Assembly (NCBI GenBank): GCA_045630965.1
Contig: JAZQTU010000042.1
Span: 62,001 to 126,000 of the forward strand
Direction of reading: 5' to 3'
Source: HGM04593 sp045630965
GTDB taxonomy: Bacteria > Bacteroidota > Bacteroidia > Bacteroidales > Bacteroidaceae
Length of the DNA stretch: 64,000 bases
Shown: positions 41,622 to 50,651 of the stretch, piece after piece
Position numbering within the stretch: the stretch's first letter is position 1
How the letters are laid out: the number at the start of each line of letters is the position of its first letter
Translations under genes and position numbers: made by a program
Notes under the pieces: model-generated
Seen by the model: the letters and a program-made list of their open reading frames with translations, nothing else
What the model was told of the DNA's origin: nothing
The model's database searches: none

Positions 41622-44186
41622 TTAAGCGAACCACTTAACATATGCAAAGTCCATACGGTGAGGAAGTTCCTCATGGTTAGGATACATACGGAATGCAATC
41701 TTGAATGCACCTGCGTTTGTTGGAGCAATCTCCGCACCGAATGTAAAGATATTACCCTCACGCTGTACAACCTCCAAAGGATATGTTGCAAATACTGAAT
41801 CATGACCCTTAGCATCAGGAGCCAAAACAACGAGTTCAATTGCAACTGCATTGTCAAGACCCTTCTCGTCAACCTTGACTGTTACATTGTACTTCTCACC
41901 GGCTGACATTGCACCGTTCAAGAAGTCCTGATCACCCTCAACAGAGAGTACCTCAACAGCATTCCACTTAGCAGCAACTTCCTCTTTCCACTTAGCGAGC
42001 TCACGAACAACCTTAGAGTCGTTTGCTACGAGGTGGTGATAACGTTTAGCCTGCTTGCAATAGAACTTGCTGTAGTAATCATCGAGCTGACGCTTCATTG
42101 TGAAGTGAGGAGCAACCTCTGAAATTGACTTCTTGATGCATGCAACCCACTCGTCTGAGTATGCCTTGCCACCACGGTTGTAGTACATTGGCAAAATCTC
42201 GTTCTCAAGAAGTGTATAGATTGTAGCAGCATCGAGCTGATCCTGGAACTCCTGGTTCTGGTATGTACGCTCCTCTTTCAAAGCCCAACCTGCACCGGGT
42301 TTGTAACCCTCGCACCACCAACCGTCAAGCACTGAGAAGTTGAGGACACCGTTCATGAGAGCCTTCTCACCTGATGTACCAGAAGCCTCGAGAGGGCGTG
42401 TTGGAGTGTTCATCCAGATATCAACACCTGATACGAGCAACTTAGCGAGATCCATATCGTAGTTCTCAAGGAAGATGATCTTACCTACGAATTCCGGACG
42501 ACGTGATACCTCGATAATCTTCTTGATCAAGCCCTGACCTGCACCATCGTGTGGGTGAGCCTTACCAGCAAACAAGAACTGGATTGGACGCTCGGGGTTG
42601 TTCAACAATTTAGCAAGACGGTCAAGGTCTGTGAAGAGAAGGTGAGCACGCTTGTATGTAGCGAAACGACGTGCGAAACCGATAACAAGTGCATCTGGGT
42701 TAATCTTCTTAACAACGTCAACGATACGCATTGGGTCACCCTGGTTCTTCAACCAATCCTCGCTGAACGCCTTCTTGATGTAGTCGATAAGCATCTTCTT
42801 ACGTGCAACGCGTGTATTCCATATAGTCTCGTTAGAAATCTTGTCAATTGCGTGCCAGATATCCTCGTTTGACTGGTCGTTGATGAAGCTTGGATCGAAG
42901 TTCTCCTTGTAGAGCTTGTCCCACTCAGGAGCTACCCATGTTGGATAGTGAACACCGTTTGTTACATAACCTACGTGGTTCTCTGATGGATAGTAACCCT
43001 TCCAGATTTCAGCGAACATATCCTTAGATACCTTACCGTGGAGACGGCTTACACCGTTGATTTCCTGGCAAGTGTTGCAAGCGAATGTTGACATACAGAA
43101 ACGCTCGTTCTTGTCACCTGCGTTGATGCGGCCAAGGTTCATCAAGTCGTCCCAAGTGATGTTGAGCTGGTTTGCATAACCTCTCATATACTTGCCGAAG
43201 AGAGCCTCGTCAAAATAGTCGTGACCTGCAGGAACTGGAGTGTGAACTGTGTAAAGTGAGCTTGAACGTACAATCTCAAGAGCCTCTTCGTAAGTATAAC
43301 CGGTCTTGATGTACTGTGTCAAACGGTAGAGGTTGCAGAGAGCTGCGTGACCCTCGTTACAGTGATAGATTTCCTTCTTGATACCCATCTTCTCCAAAGC
43401 GATCATACCACCGATACCGAGAAGAATCTCCTGCTTCAAGCGGTTTTCCCAGTCGCCACCGTAGAGCTTGTGTGTGATAGGCTTGTCGAACTCGCTGTTC
43501 ATGTCAAAGTCTGTATCCAAGAGGTAGAGAGGCACACGACCTACATTTACCTTCCATACATTAGCGTGAACATAGTAGTCGATATAAGGAACGTGGATTA
43601 CAAGCGGAGTAACGCCGTCAGCCTCATATACGCGCTCGATAGGAAGCTGGTTGAAGTTCTGTGCATCGTAGTTTGCAATCTGTGAACCGTCCATAGAGAG
43701 TGACTGGCTGAAGTAGCCATAACGGTACAAGAAACCTACAGCACACATATCAACGTTTGAGTCAGAAGCCTCCTTCAAATAGTCACCGGCAAGTATACCG
43801 AGACCACCTGAATAGATCTTCAAAACGCTTGTCAAACCATACTCCATACAGAAGTATGCTACAGAAGGACGCTCTGCGTTTGGCTTAACGTCCATATATT
43901 TGCGGAACTCTGCATATACAGCCGCAAGTTTATCAAGGACCTTCTTGTCCTTTGAAAGTTCATCGAGTTTCTCAACACCGAGTTTCTCAAGCAAAAGAAC
44001 AGGGTTACCTGCGCAAGCCTTGTAAAGGTCTTTGTCGAGCATAGCGAAGAGCTCTTTAGCATCCTCGTTCCATACCCACCAAAGGTTACGTGCCAATTCT
44101 TCCAGAGGCTTCAAAGACTCAGGAATGTAGGATTTAACATTAACAGTTTTCCAACTTGGTTGGTTTGTGTTACTAATAGCAATCAT
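41622..44186 (-). CDS. glgP: Alpha-glucan (glycogen/maltodextrin) phosphorylase
   Basis: Releases glucose 1-phosphate from alpha-1,4-glucans. The 854-residue product is the GlgP form common in Bacteria and Archaea: SLKPLEELARNLWWVWNEDAKELF at the N-terminus, VAYFCMEYGLTSVLKIYSGGLGILAGDYLKEASD, HCNEGHAAL, and the PLP-binding segment EASGTSGEKALMNGVLNFSVLDGWW, where the Lys aligns with the Schiff-base lysine of EASGTGNMKFMLNG in classical phosphorylases. It starts 29 bp after the glycogen synthase gene, so synthesis and breakdown genes share a transcript. It ends at a strong terminator. Confidence 0.95.
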   Translation of the reverse strand: MIAISNTNQPSWKTVNVKSYIPESLKPLEELARNLWWVWNEDAKELFAMLDKDLYKACAGNPVLLLEKLGVEKLDELSKDKKVLDKLAAVYAEFRKYMDVKPNAERPSVAYFCMEYGLTSVLKIYSGGLGILAGDYLKEASDSNVDMCAVGFLYRYGYFSQSLSMDGSQIANYDAQNFNQLPIERVYEADGVTPLVIHVPYIDYYVHANVWKVNVGRVPLYLLDTDFDMNSEFDKPITHKLYGGDWENRLKQEILLGIGGMIALEKMGIKKEIYHCNEGHAALCNLYRLTQYIKTGYTYEEALEIVRSSSLYTVHTPVPAGHDYFDEALFGKYMRGYANQLNITWDDLMNLGRINAGDKNERFCMSTFACNTCQEINGVSRLHGKVSKDMFAEIWKGYYPSENHVGYVTNGVHYPTWVAPEWDKLYKENFDPSFINDQSNEDIWHAIDKISNETIWNTRVARKKMLIDYIKKAFSEDWLKNQGDPMRIVDVVKKINPDALVIGFARRFATYKRAHLLFTDLDRLAKLLNNPERPIQFLFAGKAHPHDGAGQGLIKKIIEVSRRPEFVGKIIFLENYDMDLAKLLVSGVDIWMNTPTRPLEASGTSGEKALMNGVLNFSVLDGWWCEGYKPGAGWALKEERTYQNQEFQDQLDAATIYTLLENEILPMYYNRGGKAYSDEWVACIKKSISEVAPHFTMKRQLDDYYSKFYCKQAKRYHHLVANDSKVVRELAKWKEEVAAKWNAVEVLSVEGDQDFLNGAMSAGEKYNVTVKVDEKGLDNAVAIELVVLAPDAKGHDSVFATYPLEVVQREGNIFTFGAEIAPTNAGAFKIAFRMYPNHEELPHRMDFAYVKWFA

Positions 44187-44215
44187 ATTTTAATTATTAA
44201 ATTAATATTTTCAAA

Positions 44216-45877
44216 TCAAATTCTCTCCTTTGCTGCAGAAAGAGCAAAATCATAAGCTTTGTAGTAGTTCTTTATAAAATGCTTCCATAACGCTTTCTCG
44301 GCAAGTTTTGCAACTTTTTTACGGCAGTCAGAGACCTCCTTTTCGGAAAGTTTCGCAAAGGTACAAATTGTTTTTGTAATAACCTCGGCTGCGTCGAAAT
44401 AATTGCTGTCATTTCTGCATATAACTTCTACACCGTCAGCAAGTTTGCCTTCGCGTCCCAGAACAGAATTAACCCACAGACCAAAACCTGCAAGCTCTGT
44501 TGTGATGGTTGGAATATGGAACGCAGCACTTTCAAGCGGAGTATATCCCCAAGGTTCATAGTATGAAGGATATACGCTCAGGTCATTACCGATGAGTACA
44601 TCGTAATAATCCATGTCGAAAATGCCGTCATTACCCTTGAGGTAACAAGGAACATAAATAACCTTTACCTTATTCTTGCCGCTACGGTTGTCGATGCAGA
44701 GATTACGTATAGAGCATGCAATTGCATCCTCATAGAAATTGTGAAGGTTGTGTGTCAGATACGGATTTGGCAATGGAGTATCCCAGCTCTCCTTGTCCGA
44801 CTTAAGACGTTTTACAAGATCCTCACGCGCAACGTCCGACCATGCAGGAACATCAATGAATGCAACAACATCGCGGTCAAGTTCCTCACATGCATTCAAA
44901 CGCGCCATTGACTCAAGGAACATATCGATACCCTTGTTACGCATTTCCATACGTCCTCCGATACCTATTATAATAGCATCTTCCGAGATTGTATCTCCGG
45001 TGAGAGCCTGAGCAACACGCAGACGGGCTTTACGTGCAATTTTTCTTTTTGCTGTAAAATCCTTGCCTACAGGAACAAAATCCTTCTCAAAGCCATTTTC
45101 AAGTATCACATCACATTCACGTTCGAGCAACTGCTTGCACTCGCGTGCTGTAATCTCACTTACAGTGGTAAAGCAGTCAATGTTTGCAGCTGTAACTTTC
45201 TCTACAGACTGTTTTGACTCAACATTGAGTTCTGCAGCCATCTGGTCACCGTTGTAACCCTCAAAATAGTCGTACAAAGGCTTGCCGTTGGATGCAATAG
45301 AACGACCGATGCTTGTTGCGTGTGTTGTAAAGATTGTACCTACAGCAGGCAGGTGCTTCTTTACATAAAGCGCAGCGTTTCCGCTCTGCCACTCATGAGC
45401 CTGCACAACAACATTGCTACCCTGCTTGATATTTGTATTATAGAAACTTTCGATAGTCTTGCCTACAGCATAACCGAAAATCATTGAATCGTCGTAGTCG
45501 CCATAACCATGAAGCGAATCAACACCATAGTCATTCCACAACTCACCATAGATAGCATCCTTATCGTCCATATAGCCTGTATAATCGACAAGCACCACCT
45601 TTGGACGACCGGGAATTTCCCAGTATCCGCAACGAACGGTCATCTTGTCGTTACAAGCCTTTTTGCGCCATGCGCTCCACAAACGTTTATCCTCTGTAAA
45701 CAAAGGATTCTCCTTCTCCTTCCACAAATCAGGTCCGATATAAACCGCTGTCAAACCCTCAACCTCGGACAATGTGCGAGCCTTGGTAGAAACGACAGTA
45801 TAGATACCACCGACCTTATTACAAACCTCCCAACTGATTTCAAACAGATAGTCAGGACGTAACAAATCTTTCTTCAT
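44216..45877 (-). CDS. Glycogen synthase, GT3 (eukaryote-like) type
   Basis: A 553-residue glycosyltransferase. The N-terminal LFEISWEVCNKVGGIYTVVSTKA and the block VVVQAHEWQSGNAALYVKK...TIFTTHATSIGRSIASNG match the GT3 family (animal and fungal glycogen synthases), not the GT5 GlgA of most bacteria. Other GT3 marks are TVSEITARECKQLLERECDVILENGF and YPSYYEPWGYTPLESAAFHIPTITTELAGFG with the catalytic Glu. GT3 enzymes use UDP-glucose. Bacteroidota commonly carry such a gene. It is the first gene of an operon with glgP. A promoter lies about 105-135 bp upstream and the leader contains a GAGAGA/TCTCTC hairpin (45950-45971). Confidence 0.9.
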   Translation of the reverse strand: MKKDLLRPDYLFEISWEVCNKVGGIYTVVSTKARTLSEVEGLTAVYIGPDLWKEKENPLFTEDKRLWSAWRKKACNDKMTVRCGYWEIPGRPKVVLVDYTGYMDDKDAIYGELWNDYGVDSLHGYGDYDDSMIFGYAVGKTIESFYNTNIKQGSNVVVQAHEWQSGNAALYVKKHLPAVGTIFTTHATSIGRSIASNGKPLYDYFEGYNGDQMAAELNVESKQSVEKVTAANIDCFTTVSEITARECKQLLERECDVILENGFEKDFVPVGKDFTAKRKIARKARLRVAQALTGDTISEDAIIIGIGGRMEMRNKGIDMFLESMARLNACEELDRDVVAFIDVPAWSDVAREDLVKRLKSDKESWDTPLPNPYLTHNLHNFYEDAIACSIRNLCIDNRSGKNKVKVIYVPCYLKGNDGIFDMDYYDVLIGNDLSVYPSYYEPWGYTPLESAAFHIPTITTELAGFGLWVNSVLGREGKLADGVEVICRNDSNYFDAAEVITKTICTFAKLSEKEVSDCRKKVAKLAEKALWKHFIKNYYKAYDFALSAAKERI

Positions 45878-46193
45878 TAATAAAATAATATTCTAATTCT
45901 CAAAATCAAGGTATTCACACCTGAAACACCTTATTATAAACAGCAAATGGAGAGAAAGTACCCCCTCTCTCAAAATGAAGTGCAAAATTACAAAATTTTT
46001 TCCGAATAACGAAATAATAAAAAAGCTTAAAAACACCAAAAAGAGACAAAATGCTACAAAGAGTAGAACTATCGCCCCTAAAAAAGAGCATAAAGTCCTA
46101 AAATGATAAAATTCGATTACAAAGTGAAGACACCATTTCCACTTTTGAATATTCTTTGATTTATTGAGGATAGCAAAAGTACTTGGTAATATA
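45878..46193. other. Leader and promoter region of the glycogen operon
   Basis: No convincing gene. It holds the leader hairpin GAGAGA/TCTCTC (45950-45955 with 45966-45971), the promoter at 45983-46014 and a second -7-like TACTTTTG (46181-46174). A minus-strand frame of about 58 codons here is T-rich, overlaps the promoter and looks fortuitous. Confidence 0.5.
45983..46014 (-). promoter_or_regulatory. Promoter of the glycogen synthase-phosphorylase operon
   Basis: Minus strand: TTTC (46014-46011), 20 bp spacer, TAATTTTG (45990-45983). Leader of about 100 nt with a hairpin. Confidence 0.55.
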
Positions 46194-46227
46194 CAAAAAC
46201 AGAGCGATCCGCAAAGATCGCTCTGTT
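46194..46227 (-). terminator. Terminator of carB
   Basis: Perfect 12-bp stem AACAGAGCGATC (46198-46209) with GATCGCTCTGTT (46216-46227), loop CGCAAA, followed by U-rich sequence on the minus strand. Confidence 0.92.
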
Positions 46228-46249
46228 GAATGTTGGATTTATTTTCTAT

Positions 46250-49200
46250 TTACTTAAACTCATCCCAGCTCTTGACCGGCATCTCGTTAACGTCAATCTT
46301 GCAGAACGAGCGGATGAACGCACTTGCAAGACGGGCATTTGTTATTAGAGGAATATTGTGGTCAATAGCAGCACGACGGATGCGGTAACCGTTTGTCATC
46401 TCACGCTTTGTATGGTTCTTTGGAATGTTGATGATAAGGTCAAACTTGTGATCTGCAATCATCTGCATTACATTGTTCTCAGCATTCGGATCCTCATCGG
46501 GCCACATCACCGGAGTTGCGCTGATACCGTTTTCATTCAAGAATTTTGCAGTACCTGATGTAGCGAAGATATTGTAACCCTTCTGTGCAAGGATAGCTGT
46601 AGGCTCAAGCAAGTCAACCTTTGACTTGGCTGCACCCGATGATACCATTACGTTCTTTTCAGGAACATTGTAACCTACCGCGATCATAGCGTTGAGCAAT
46701 GCCTCTTCAAAGTCGTCACCAATGCAACCTACCTCACCGGTTGATGACATATCCACGCCCAATACAGGGTCTGCCTGATGCAGGCGGCTGAAAGAGAACT
46801 GTGATGCCTTTACACCGATATGATCGATATCAAACGCTGATTTGTCGGGCTTGTTGTAAGGCGCACCAAGCATGATGCGTGTAGCAGTCTCGATAAAGTT
46901 ACGTTTCAATACCTTTGAAACAAATGGGAATGAACGTGATGCACGCAAGTTACATTCAATAACCTTCACCTCATTGTTCTTTGCAAGGAACTGCATGTTG
47001 AAAGGACCAGATATATTAAGTTCTTTTGCAATTCTGCGGCTGATCTTCTTGATGCGTCTTGCAGTCTCGAAATATATTTTCTGTGCAGGGAACACAAGTG
47101 TCGCGTCACCAGAGTGAACACCGGCATACTCAACGTGCTCAGAGATTGCATACTCTACAACCTCACCGTTCTGTGCCACAGCGTCGAACTCAATCTCCTT
47201 GGTATCGCTCATGAACTGTGATACAACAACTGGGAACTCCTTGGAAACGTCAGCAGCCATCTTCAAGAACTCATGCAACTCATCTTCGTTGTAGCATACG
47301 TTCATCGCAGCACCTGAAAGCACGTATGAAGGACGTACAAGTACAGGATAGCCAACCTTATCAACAAACTCCTTCATATCCTCAAGGCTTGTAAGCTCTT
47401 TCCATGCAGGCTGGTCAATACCGAGCTGGTCGAGCATTGCAGAGAATTTATGACGGTTTTCGGCACGGTCGATTGAGAGAGGTGATGTACCAAGGATGGG
47501 CACAGCCTGACGATGAAGTTTCATCGCGAGGTTGTTTGGTATCTGTCCACCTACAGAGACAATCACACCACCAGGCTGCTCAAGGTCGATAACATCGAGA
47601 ACACGTTCCAATGACAACTCATCAAAATACAAGCGGTCACACATGTCGTAGTCGGTAGACACAGTCTCTGGGTTATAGTTGATCATGATTGACTTGTAAC
47701 CGAGCTTGCGAGCTGTCTGAACGGCATTTACCGAACACCAGTCGAACTCTACCGAAGAACCGATGCGGTATGCACCTGAACCAAGAACTACAACCGATTT
47801 ATCATTCTTATAATAGTTTACATCGTATCCCTTTACACCGTATGTCATGTAAAGATAGTTTGTAAGTTCGGGATGCTCCGAAGCTACAGTGTTGATTCTC
47901 TTTACAGCAGGGAGGATACCGAGTTCCTTACGACGTGCACGTACTGCAAGGTTACCAGTCTCCATGTTCTTCTCGTTCTTGAGAACGAAGCGTGAGATCT
48001 GGAAGTCAGAGAAACCAAGCTCCTTAGCCTTGCGCAACACCTCTTCGGGCAACTCCTCAAGTGAGTTGTAACCCTCAAGAACATGCTTGTAATCAACAAT
48101 ATTCTTCAACTTGCCCAAGAACCATGGGTCAATCTTTGTAAGTTCACTGATGCGCTCAACGGTATAACCCTCTTCAAGAGCCGATGCTATTGAGAACACA
48201 CGCATATCTGTTGGATTAGCAAGCTCCTCATCAAGGTTATCGAAGTGAGTATGCTCATTACCCACGAAACCGTGCATGCCCTGACCAATCATACGGAGGC
48301 CCTTCTGGATAACCTCCTCGAAGCTACGGCCGATAGACATGATTTCACCTACAGACTTCATGCTTGAACCAATCTGGCGAGACACGCCTGCGAACTTTGT
48401 CAAGTCCCAACGTGGAATCTTACAGATGAGGTAGTCAAGTTCAGGAGCCTTGTAAGCACTGTTTGGAGTACCCATCTCGCCAATCTCATCAAGAGTATAT
48501 CCAAGAGCAATCTTTGCAGCAACAAATGCAAGAGGATAACCTGTTGCCTTTGAAGCAAGAGCTGAAGAACGGCTCAAACGAGCATTAACCTCAATTACAC
48601 GATAGTCGTTTGTTTCGGCATTGAACGCATACTGGATATTACACTCACCTACGATACCGAGGTGACGGATAGCCTTGACAGAAATCTCCTGCATGAACTT
48701 CACCTGCTCAGGTGTCAAAGAGCATGTTGGAGCAACAACGATAGACTCACCTGTGTGGATACCGAGCGGGTCAAAGTTCTCCATGCTTGCCACAGTAAAG
48801 CAGTGGTCATTTGCGTCACGGATAACCTCGAACTCAATCTCCTTCCAACCCTTCAATGACTCCTCTACAAGAATCTGATTAGAGAAGGTGAATGCACTCT
48901 CTGCAAGTTCCTTGAAACTATCCTCGTCACGGCAGATACCGCTACCAAGACCACCGAGCGCATATGCAGAGCGCACCATTACAGGAAAGCCGATTCTGTG
49001 CGCAGCAGCAAGAGCATCTTCCATGCTTTCAACAGCCTGGCTCACAGGAGTCTTCATTGGGATCTCATCGAGTTTCTTCACAAAGAGGTCACGGTCCTCG
49101 GTGTACATGATTGCCTCAACCGATGTACCAAGCACCTTTACGCCATACTTCTGAAGAATACCCTTCTGGTAAAGTTCAGTACCGCAGTTCAACGCTGTCT

Positions 49201-49471
49201 GTCCACCAAAAGCAAGGAGGATACCGTCGGGACGCTCCTTCTTGATGATTTCCTCTACATTATGTACATCAACAGGAAGGAAGTATACTTTGTCAGCAAT
49301 ACCTTCCGATGTCTGTATAGTAGCGACATTAGGGTTGATAAGCACAGACTGGATACCCTCCTCGCGAAGAGCCTTCAACGCCTGTGAACCTGAATAGTCG
49401 AACTCACCAGCCTGGCCGATGCGCAATGCGCCGGAACCAAGTAACAATACCTTTTTCAGTTGTTCTTTCAT
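46250..49471 (-). CDS. carB: Carbamoyl-phosphate synthase large subunit
   Basis: A 1073-residue synthetase that makes carbamoyl phosphate from bicarbonate, ATP and ammonia supplied by CarA, feeding both pyrimidine and arginine synthesis. Two homologous ATP-grasp halves are visible: LLLGSGALRIGQAGEFDYSG at the start and VVLGSGAYRIGSSVEFDWC at mid-protein, each followed by a glycine-rich SAYALGGLGSG or PSYVLSGAAMN region. The last part is an MGS-like allosteric domain (MVSSGAAKSKVDLLEPTAILAQKGYNIFATSGTAKFL), which in E. coli senses UMP and ornithine. carA is not adjacent. The upstream leader has two small ORFs and a terminator hairpin and may control expression. Confidence 0.97.
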   Translation of the reverse strand: MKEQLKKVLLLGSGALRIGQAGEFDYSGSQALKALREEGIQSVLINPNVATIQTSEGIADKVYFLPVDVHNVEEIIKKERPDGILLAFGGQTALNCGTELYQKGILQKYGVKVLGTSVEAIMYTEDRDLFVKKLDEIPMKTPVSQAVESMEDALAAAHRIGFPVMVRSAYALGGLGSGICRDEDSFKELAESAFTFSNQILVEESLKGWKEIEFEVIRDANDHCFTVASMENFDPLGIHTGESIVVAPTCSLTPEQVKFMQEISVKAIRHLGIVGECNIQYAFNAETNDYRVIEVNARLSRSSALASKATGYPLAFVAAKIALGYTLDEIGEMGTPNSAYKAPELDYLICKIPRWDLTKFAGVSRQIGSSMKSVGEIMSIGRSFEEVIQKGLRMIGQGMHGFVGNEHTHFDNLDEELANPTDMRVFSIASALEEGYTVERISELTKIDPWFLGKLKNIVDYKHVLEGYNSLEELPEEVLRKAKELGFSDFQISRFVLKNEKNMETGNLAVRARRKELGILPAVKRINTVASEHPELTNYLYMTYGVKGYDVNYYKNDKSVVVLGSGAYRIGSSVEFDWCSVNAVQTARKLGYKSIMINYNPETVSTDYDMCDRLYFDELSLERVLDVIDLEQPGGVIVSVGGQIPNNLAMKLHRQAVPILGTSPLSIDRAENRHKFSAMLDQLGIDQPAWKELTSLEDMKEFVDKVGYPVLVRPSYVLSGAAMNVCYNEDELHEFLKMAADVSKEFPVVVSQFMSDTKEIEFDAVAQNGEVVEYAISEHVEYAGVHSGDATLVFPAQKIYFETARRIKKISRRIAKELNISGPFNMQFLAKNNEVKVIECNLRASRSFPFVSKVLKRNFIETATRIMLGAPYNKPDKSAFDIDHIGVKASQFSFSRLHQADPVLGVDMSSTGEVGCIGDDFEEALLNAMIAVGYNVPEKNVMVSSGAAKSKVDLLEPTAILAQKGYNIFATSGTAKFLNENGISATPVMWPDEDPNAENNVMQMIADHKFDLIINIPKNHTKREMTNGYRIRRAAIDHNIPLITNARLASAFIRSFCKIDVNEMPVKSWDEFK

Positions 49472-49491
49472 GATATACTAATATTTGTTAT

Positions 49492-49533
49492 TTATCTATA
49501 TAAAAACCTCCTGATGAAATGCAAACGCCACAT
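49492..49533 (-). CDS. Possible 13-residue Arg-rich leader peptide before carB
   Basis: A short frame MWRLHFIRRFLYR ends 20 bp before the carB start. Four of 13 residues are Arg, including tandem AGG AGG codons at 49507-49512, and the rest is hydrophobic. Since carB serves arginine synthesis, an arginine-sensing leader peptide is conceivable. The tandem codons also look like a Shine-Dalgarno sequence. Such a short ORF can arise by chance and no attenuator hairpin lies between it and carB, so this is a hypothesis only. Confidence 0.25.
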   Translation of the reverse strand: MWRLHFIRRFLYR

Positions 49534-49582
49534 AGATGGAACAGGGGCTTCACAAAAAGTTTTAAATATTTCCGCTAATATA

Positions 49583-49611
49583 TAAAAAAAGTCGTTTCAA
49601 ACGAAACGACT
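49583..49611 (-). terminator. Terminator or attenuator hairpin in the carB leader
   Basis: Perfect 9-bp stem AGTCGTTTC (49590-49598) with GAAACGACT (49603-49611), loop AAAC, followed on the minus strand by seven U. It lies 11 bp after the 34-aa ORF and about 110 bp before carB, so readthrough could control carB. Confidence 0.82.
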
Positions 49612-49621
49612 ATAATAAAAA

Positions 49622-49726
49622 CTATAAAAAATAAATATCAACAGTAACAAAAACAGGAGCTAAAGCGGCAACGGAATTTTTATCGCATCCCGCAAAACAG
49701 TTGTTTTTATGTACCTCGTATTTCAT
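49622..49726 (-). CDS. 34-residue small protein or leader ORF between upp and carB
   Basis: A complete ATG-to-TAG frame of 34 residues, starting MKYEVHKNNCFAGCDKNS and ending AALAPVFVTVDIYFL. It has two cysteines four residues apart and a hydrophobic second half. It is bracketed by a promoter (49746-49777, about 13-15 nt from the likely start point to the ATG) and a U-tailed terminator, which is the architecture of a real small transcription unit. I do not recognise a family. Either it is an independent small protein or its translation affects readthrough into carB. The sequence lacks Arg, so it is not an arginine leader peptide. Confidence 0.5.
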   Translation of the reverse strand: MKYEVHKNNCFAGCDKNSVAALAPVFVTVDIYFL

Positions 49727-49745
49727 AATATCAATTTTACGACCA

Positions 49746-49777
49746 CAAAGATAGTAAAAAATACCATTAAATACATA
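49746..49777 (-). promoter_or_regulatory. Promoter of the small ORF and carB leader
   Basis: Minus strand: TATG (49777-49774, one mismatch to TTTG), 20 bp spacer, TATCTTTG (49753-49746). Confidence 0.6.
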
Positions 49778-49847
49778 CACGAACGGAGAAAAAATCATAA
49801 AAAGAGAAAAAGAAACATATAGATGTCAATTCCGCCTCATATATGGT

Positions 49848-50471
49848 TTATTTTGTACCGAAAATTCTGTCACCGGCATCACCAAGACCGGGAAGAATAT
49901 AATTTTTCTCGTTCAGCCCCTCATCTACCGAAGCAACATATATGTCAACATCGGGATATCTCTCCTCAACAGCCTTCACACCTTGTGGAGAAGCGACCAG
50001 ACACATTAGCCTAATGCGTTCATATCCGTCCGCTTTCAGGCGGGAAATGGCATCGCATGCACTACCACCTGTGGCAAGCATAGGGTCGGTAAGGATTACA
50101 GCACGGTCCTTATTGGCCGGCATCTTGTAGTAATAAAATATTGGCTGGCAAGTCTCCTCGTCACGATATAGACCAATATGACCGATACGTGCCGACGGTA
50201 TAAGCTTCATCAAACCGTCAACCATGCCAAGACCGGCTCTCAGGATAGGAACAATAACAACCTTTTTTCCAGCAATCTTTGGAGCATTCATTGTCATGAG
50301 AGGAGTCTCTATCTCCTCATATGTCAAAGGCATATCACGTGTTATCTCATAGCCCATCAACATGGAAATTTCCTGAAGCAGTTCGCGGAACTTCATTGTT
50401 GAAGTCTCCTTATTACGCATAATACTCAACTTATGTTGTACCAATGGATGGTCAATTATATGTACAGCCAT
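49848..50471 (-). CDS. upp: Uracil phosphoribosyltransferase
   Basis: Salvages uracil with PRPP to give UMP. The 207-residue product shows HPLVQHKLSIMRNKETSTMKFRELL at the N-terminus, VVIVPILRAGLGMVDGL, the PRPP-binding VILTDPMLATGGSACDAI, and the C-terminal uracil-binding NYILPGLGDAGDRIFGTK. It is transcribed from its own consensus promoter (50499-50530). No strong terminator follows, so transcription may run into the carB leader 120 bp downstream, linking pyrimidine salvage and synthesis genes. Confidence 0.97.
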   Translation of the reverse strand: MAVHIIDHPLVQHKLSIMRNKETSTMKFRELLQEISMLMGYEITRDMPLTYEEIETPLMTMNAPKIAGKKVVIVPILRAGLGMVDGLMKLIPSARIGHIGLYRDEETCQPIFYYYKMPANKDRAVILTDPMLATGGSACDAISRLKADGYERIRLMCLVASPQGVKAVEERYPDVDIYVASVDEGLNEKNYILPGLGDAGDRIFGTK

Positions 50472-50498
50472 AATAAAATCTTTTTAGTTCATTTTTTG

Positions 50499-50530
50499 CA
50501 AATATACACTACTTGTTATAAAATAACAAA
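50499..50530 (-). promoter_or_regulatory. upp promoter
   Basis: Minus strand: TTTG (50530-50527), 20 bp spacer, TATATTTG (50506-50499). Both boxes match the consensus exactly; leader about 25-30 nt. Confidence 0.8.
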
Positions 50531-50570
50531 GCAAGATTTGCATATTTTACTTTCCACAACGGCAGAAACA

Positions 50571-50612
50571 AAAAAAACAAGAGAGCAGCTACCTTGTAGC
50601 CACTCTCTCTTT
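50571..50612 (-). terminator. Terminator of the metalloprotease-SusCD operon
   Basis: Stem AGAGAG (50580-50585) with CTCTCT (50603-50608) and inner CTAC/GTAG (50589-50592 with 50596-50599); a U-rich run follows on the minus strand. Confidence 0.8.
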
Positions 50613-50651
50613 CTATAATTCGGTTATTATATAACTATTTGGTAATGAAAA

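Noticed and set aside
45910..46091. Minus-strand frame of about 58 codons upstream of the glycogen synthase
   Set aside because: Very T/Phe-rich, overlaps the best promoter, no family resemblance; probably chance.
46358..49387. Several plus-strand frames of 60-130 codons inside carB
   Set aside because: They are antisense shadows of a firmly identified gene.
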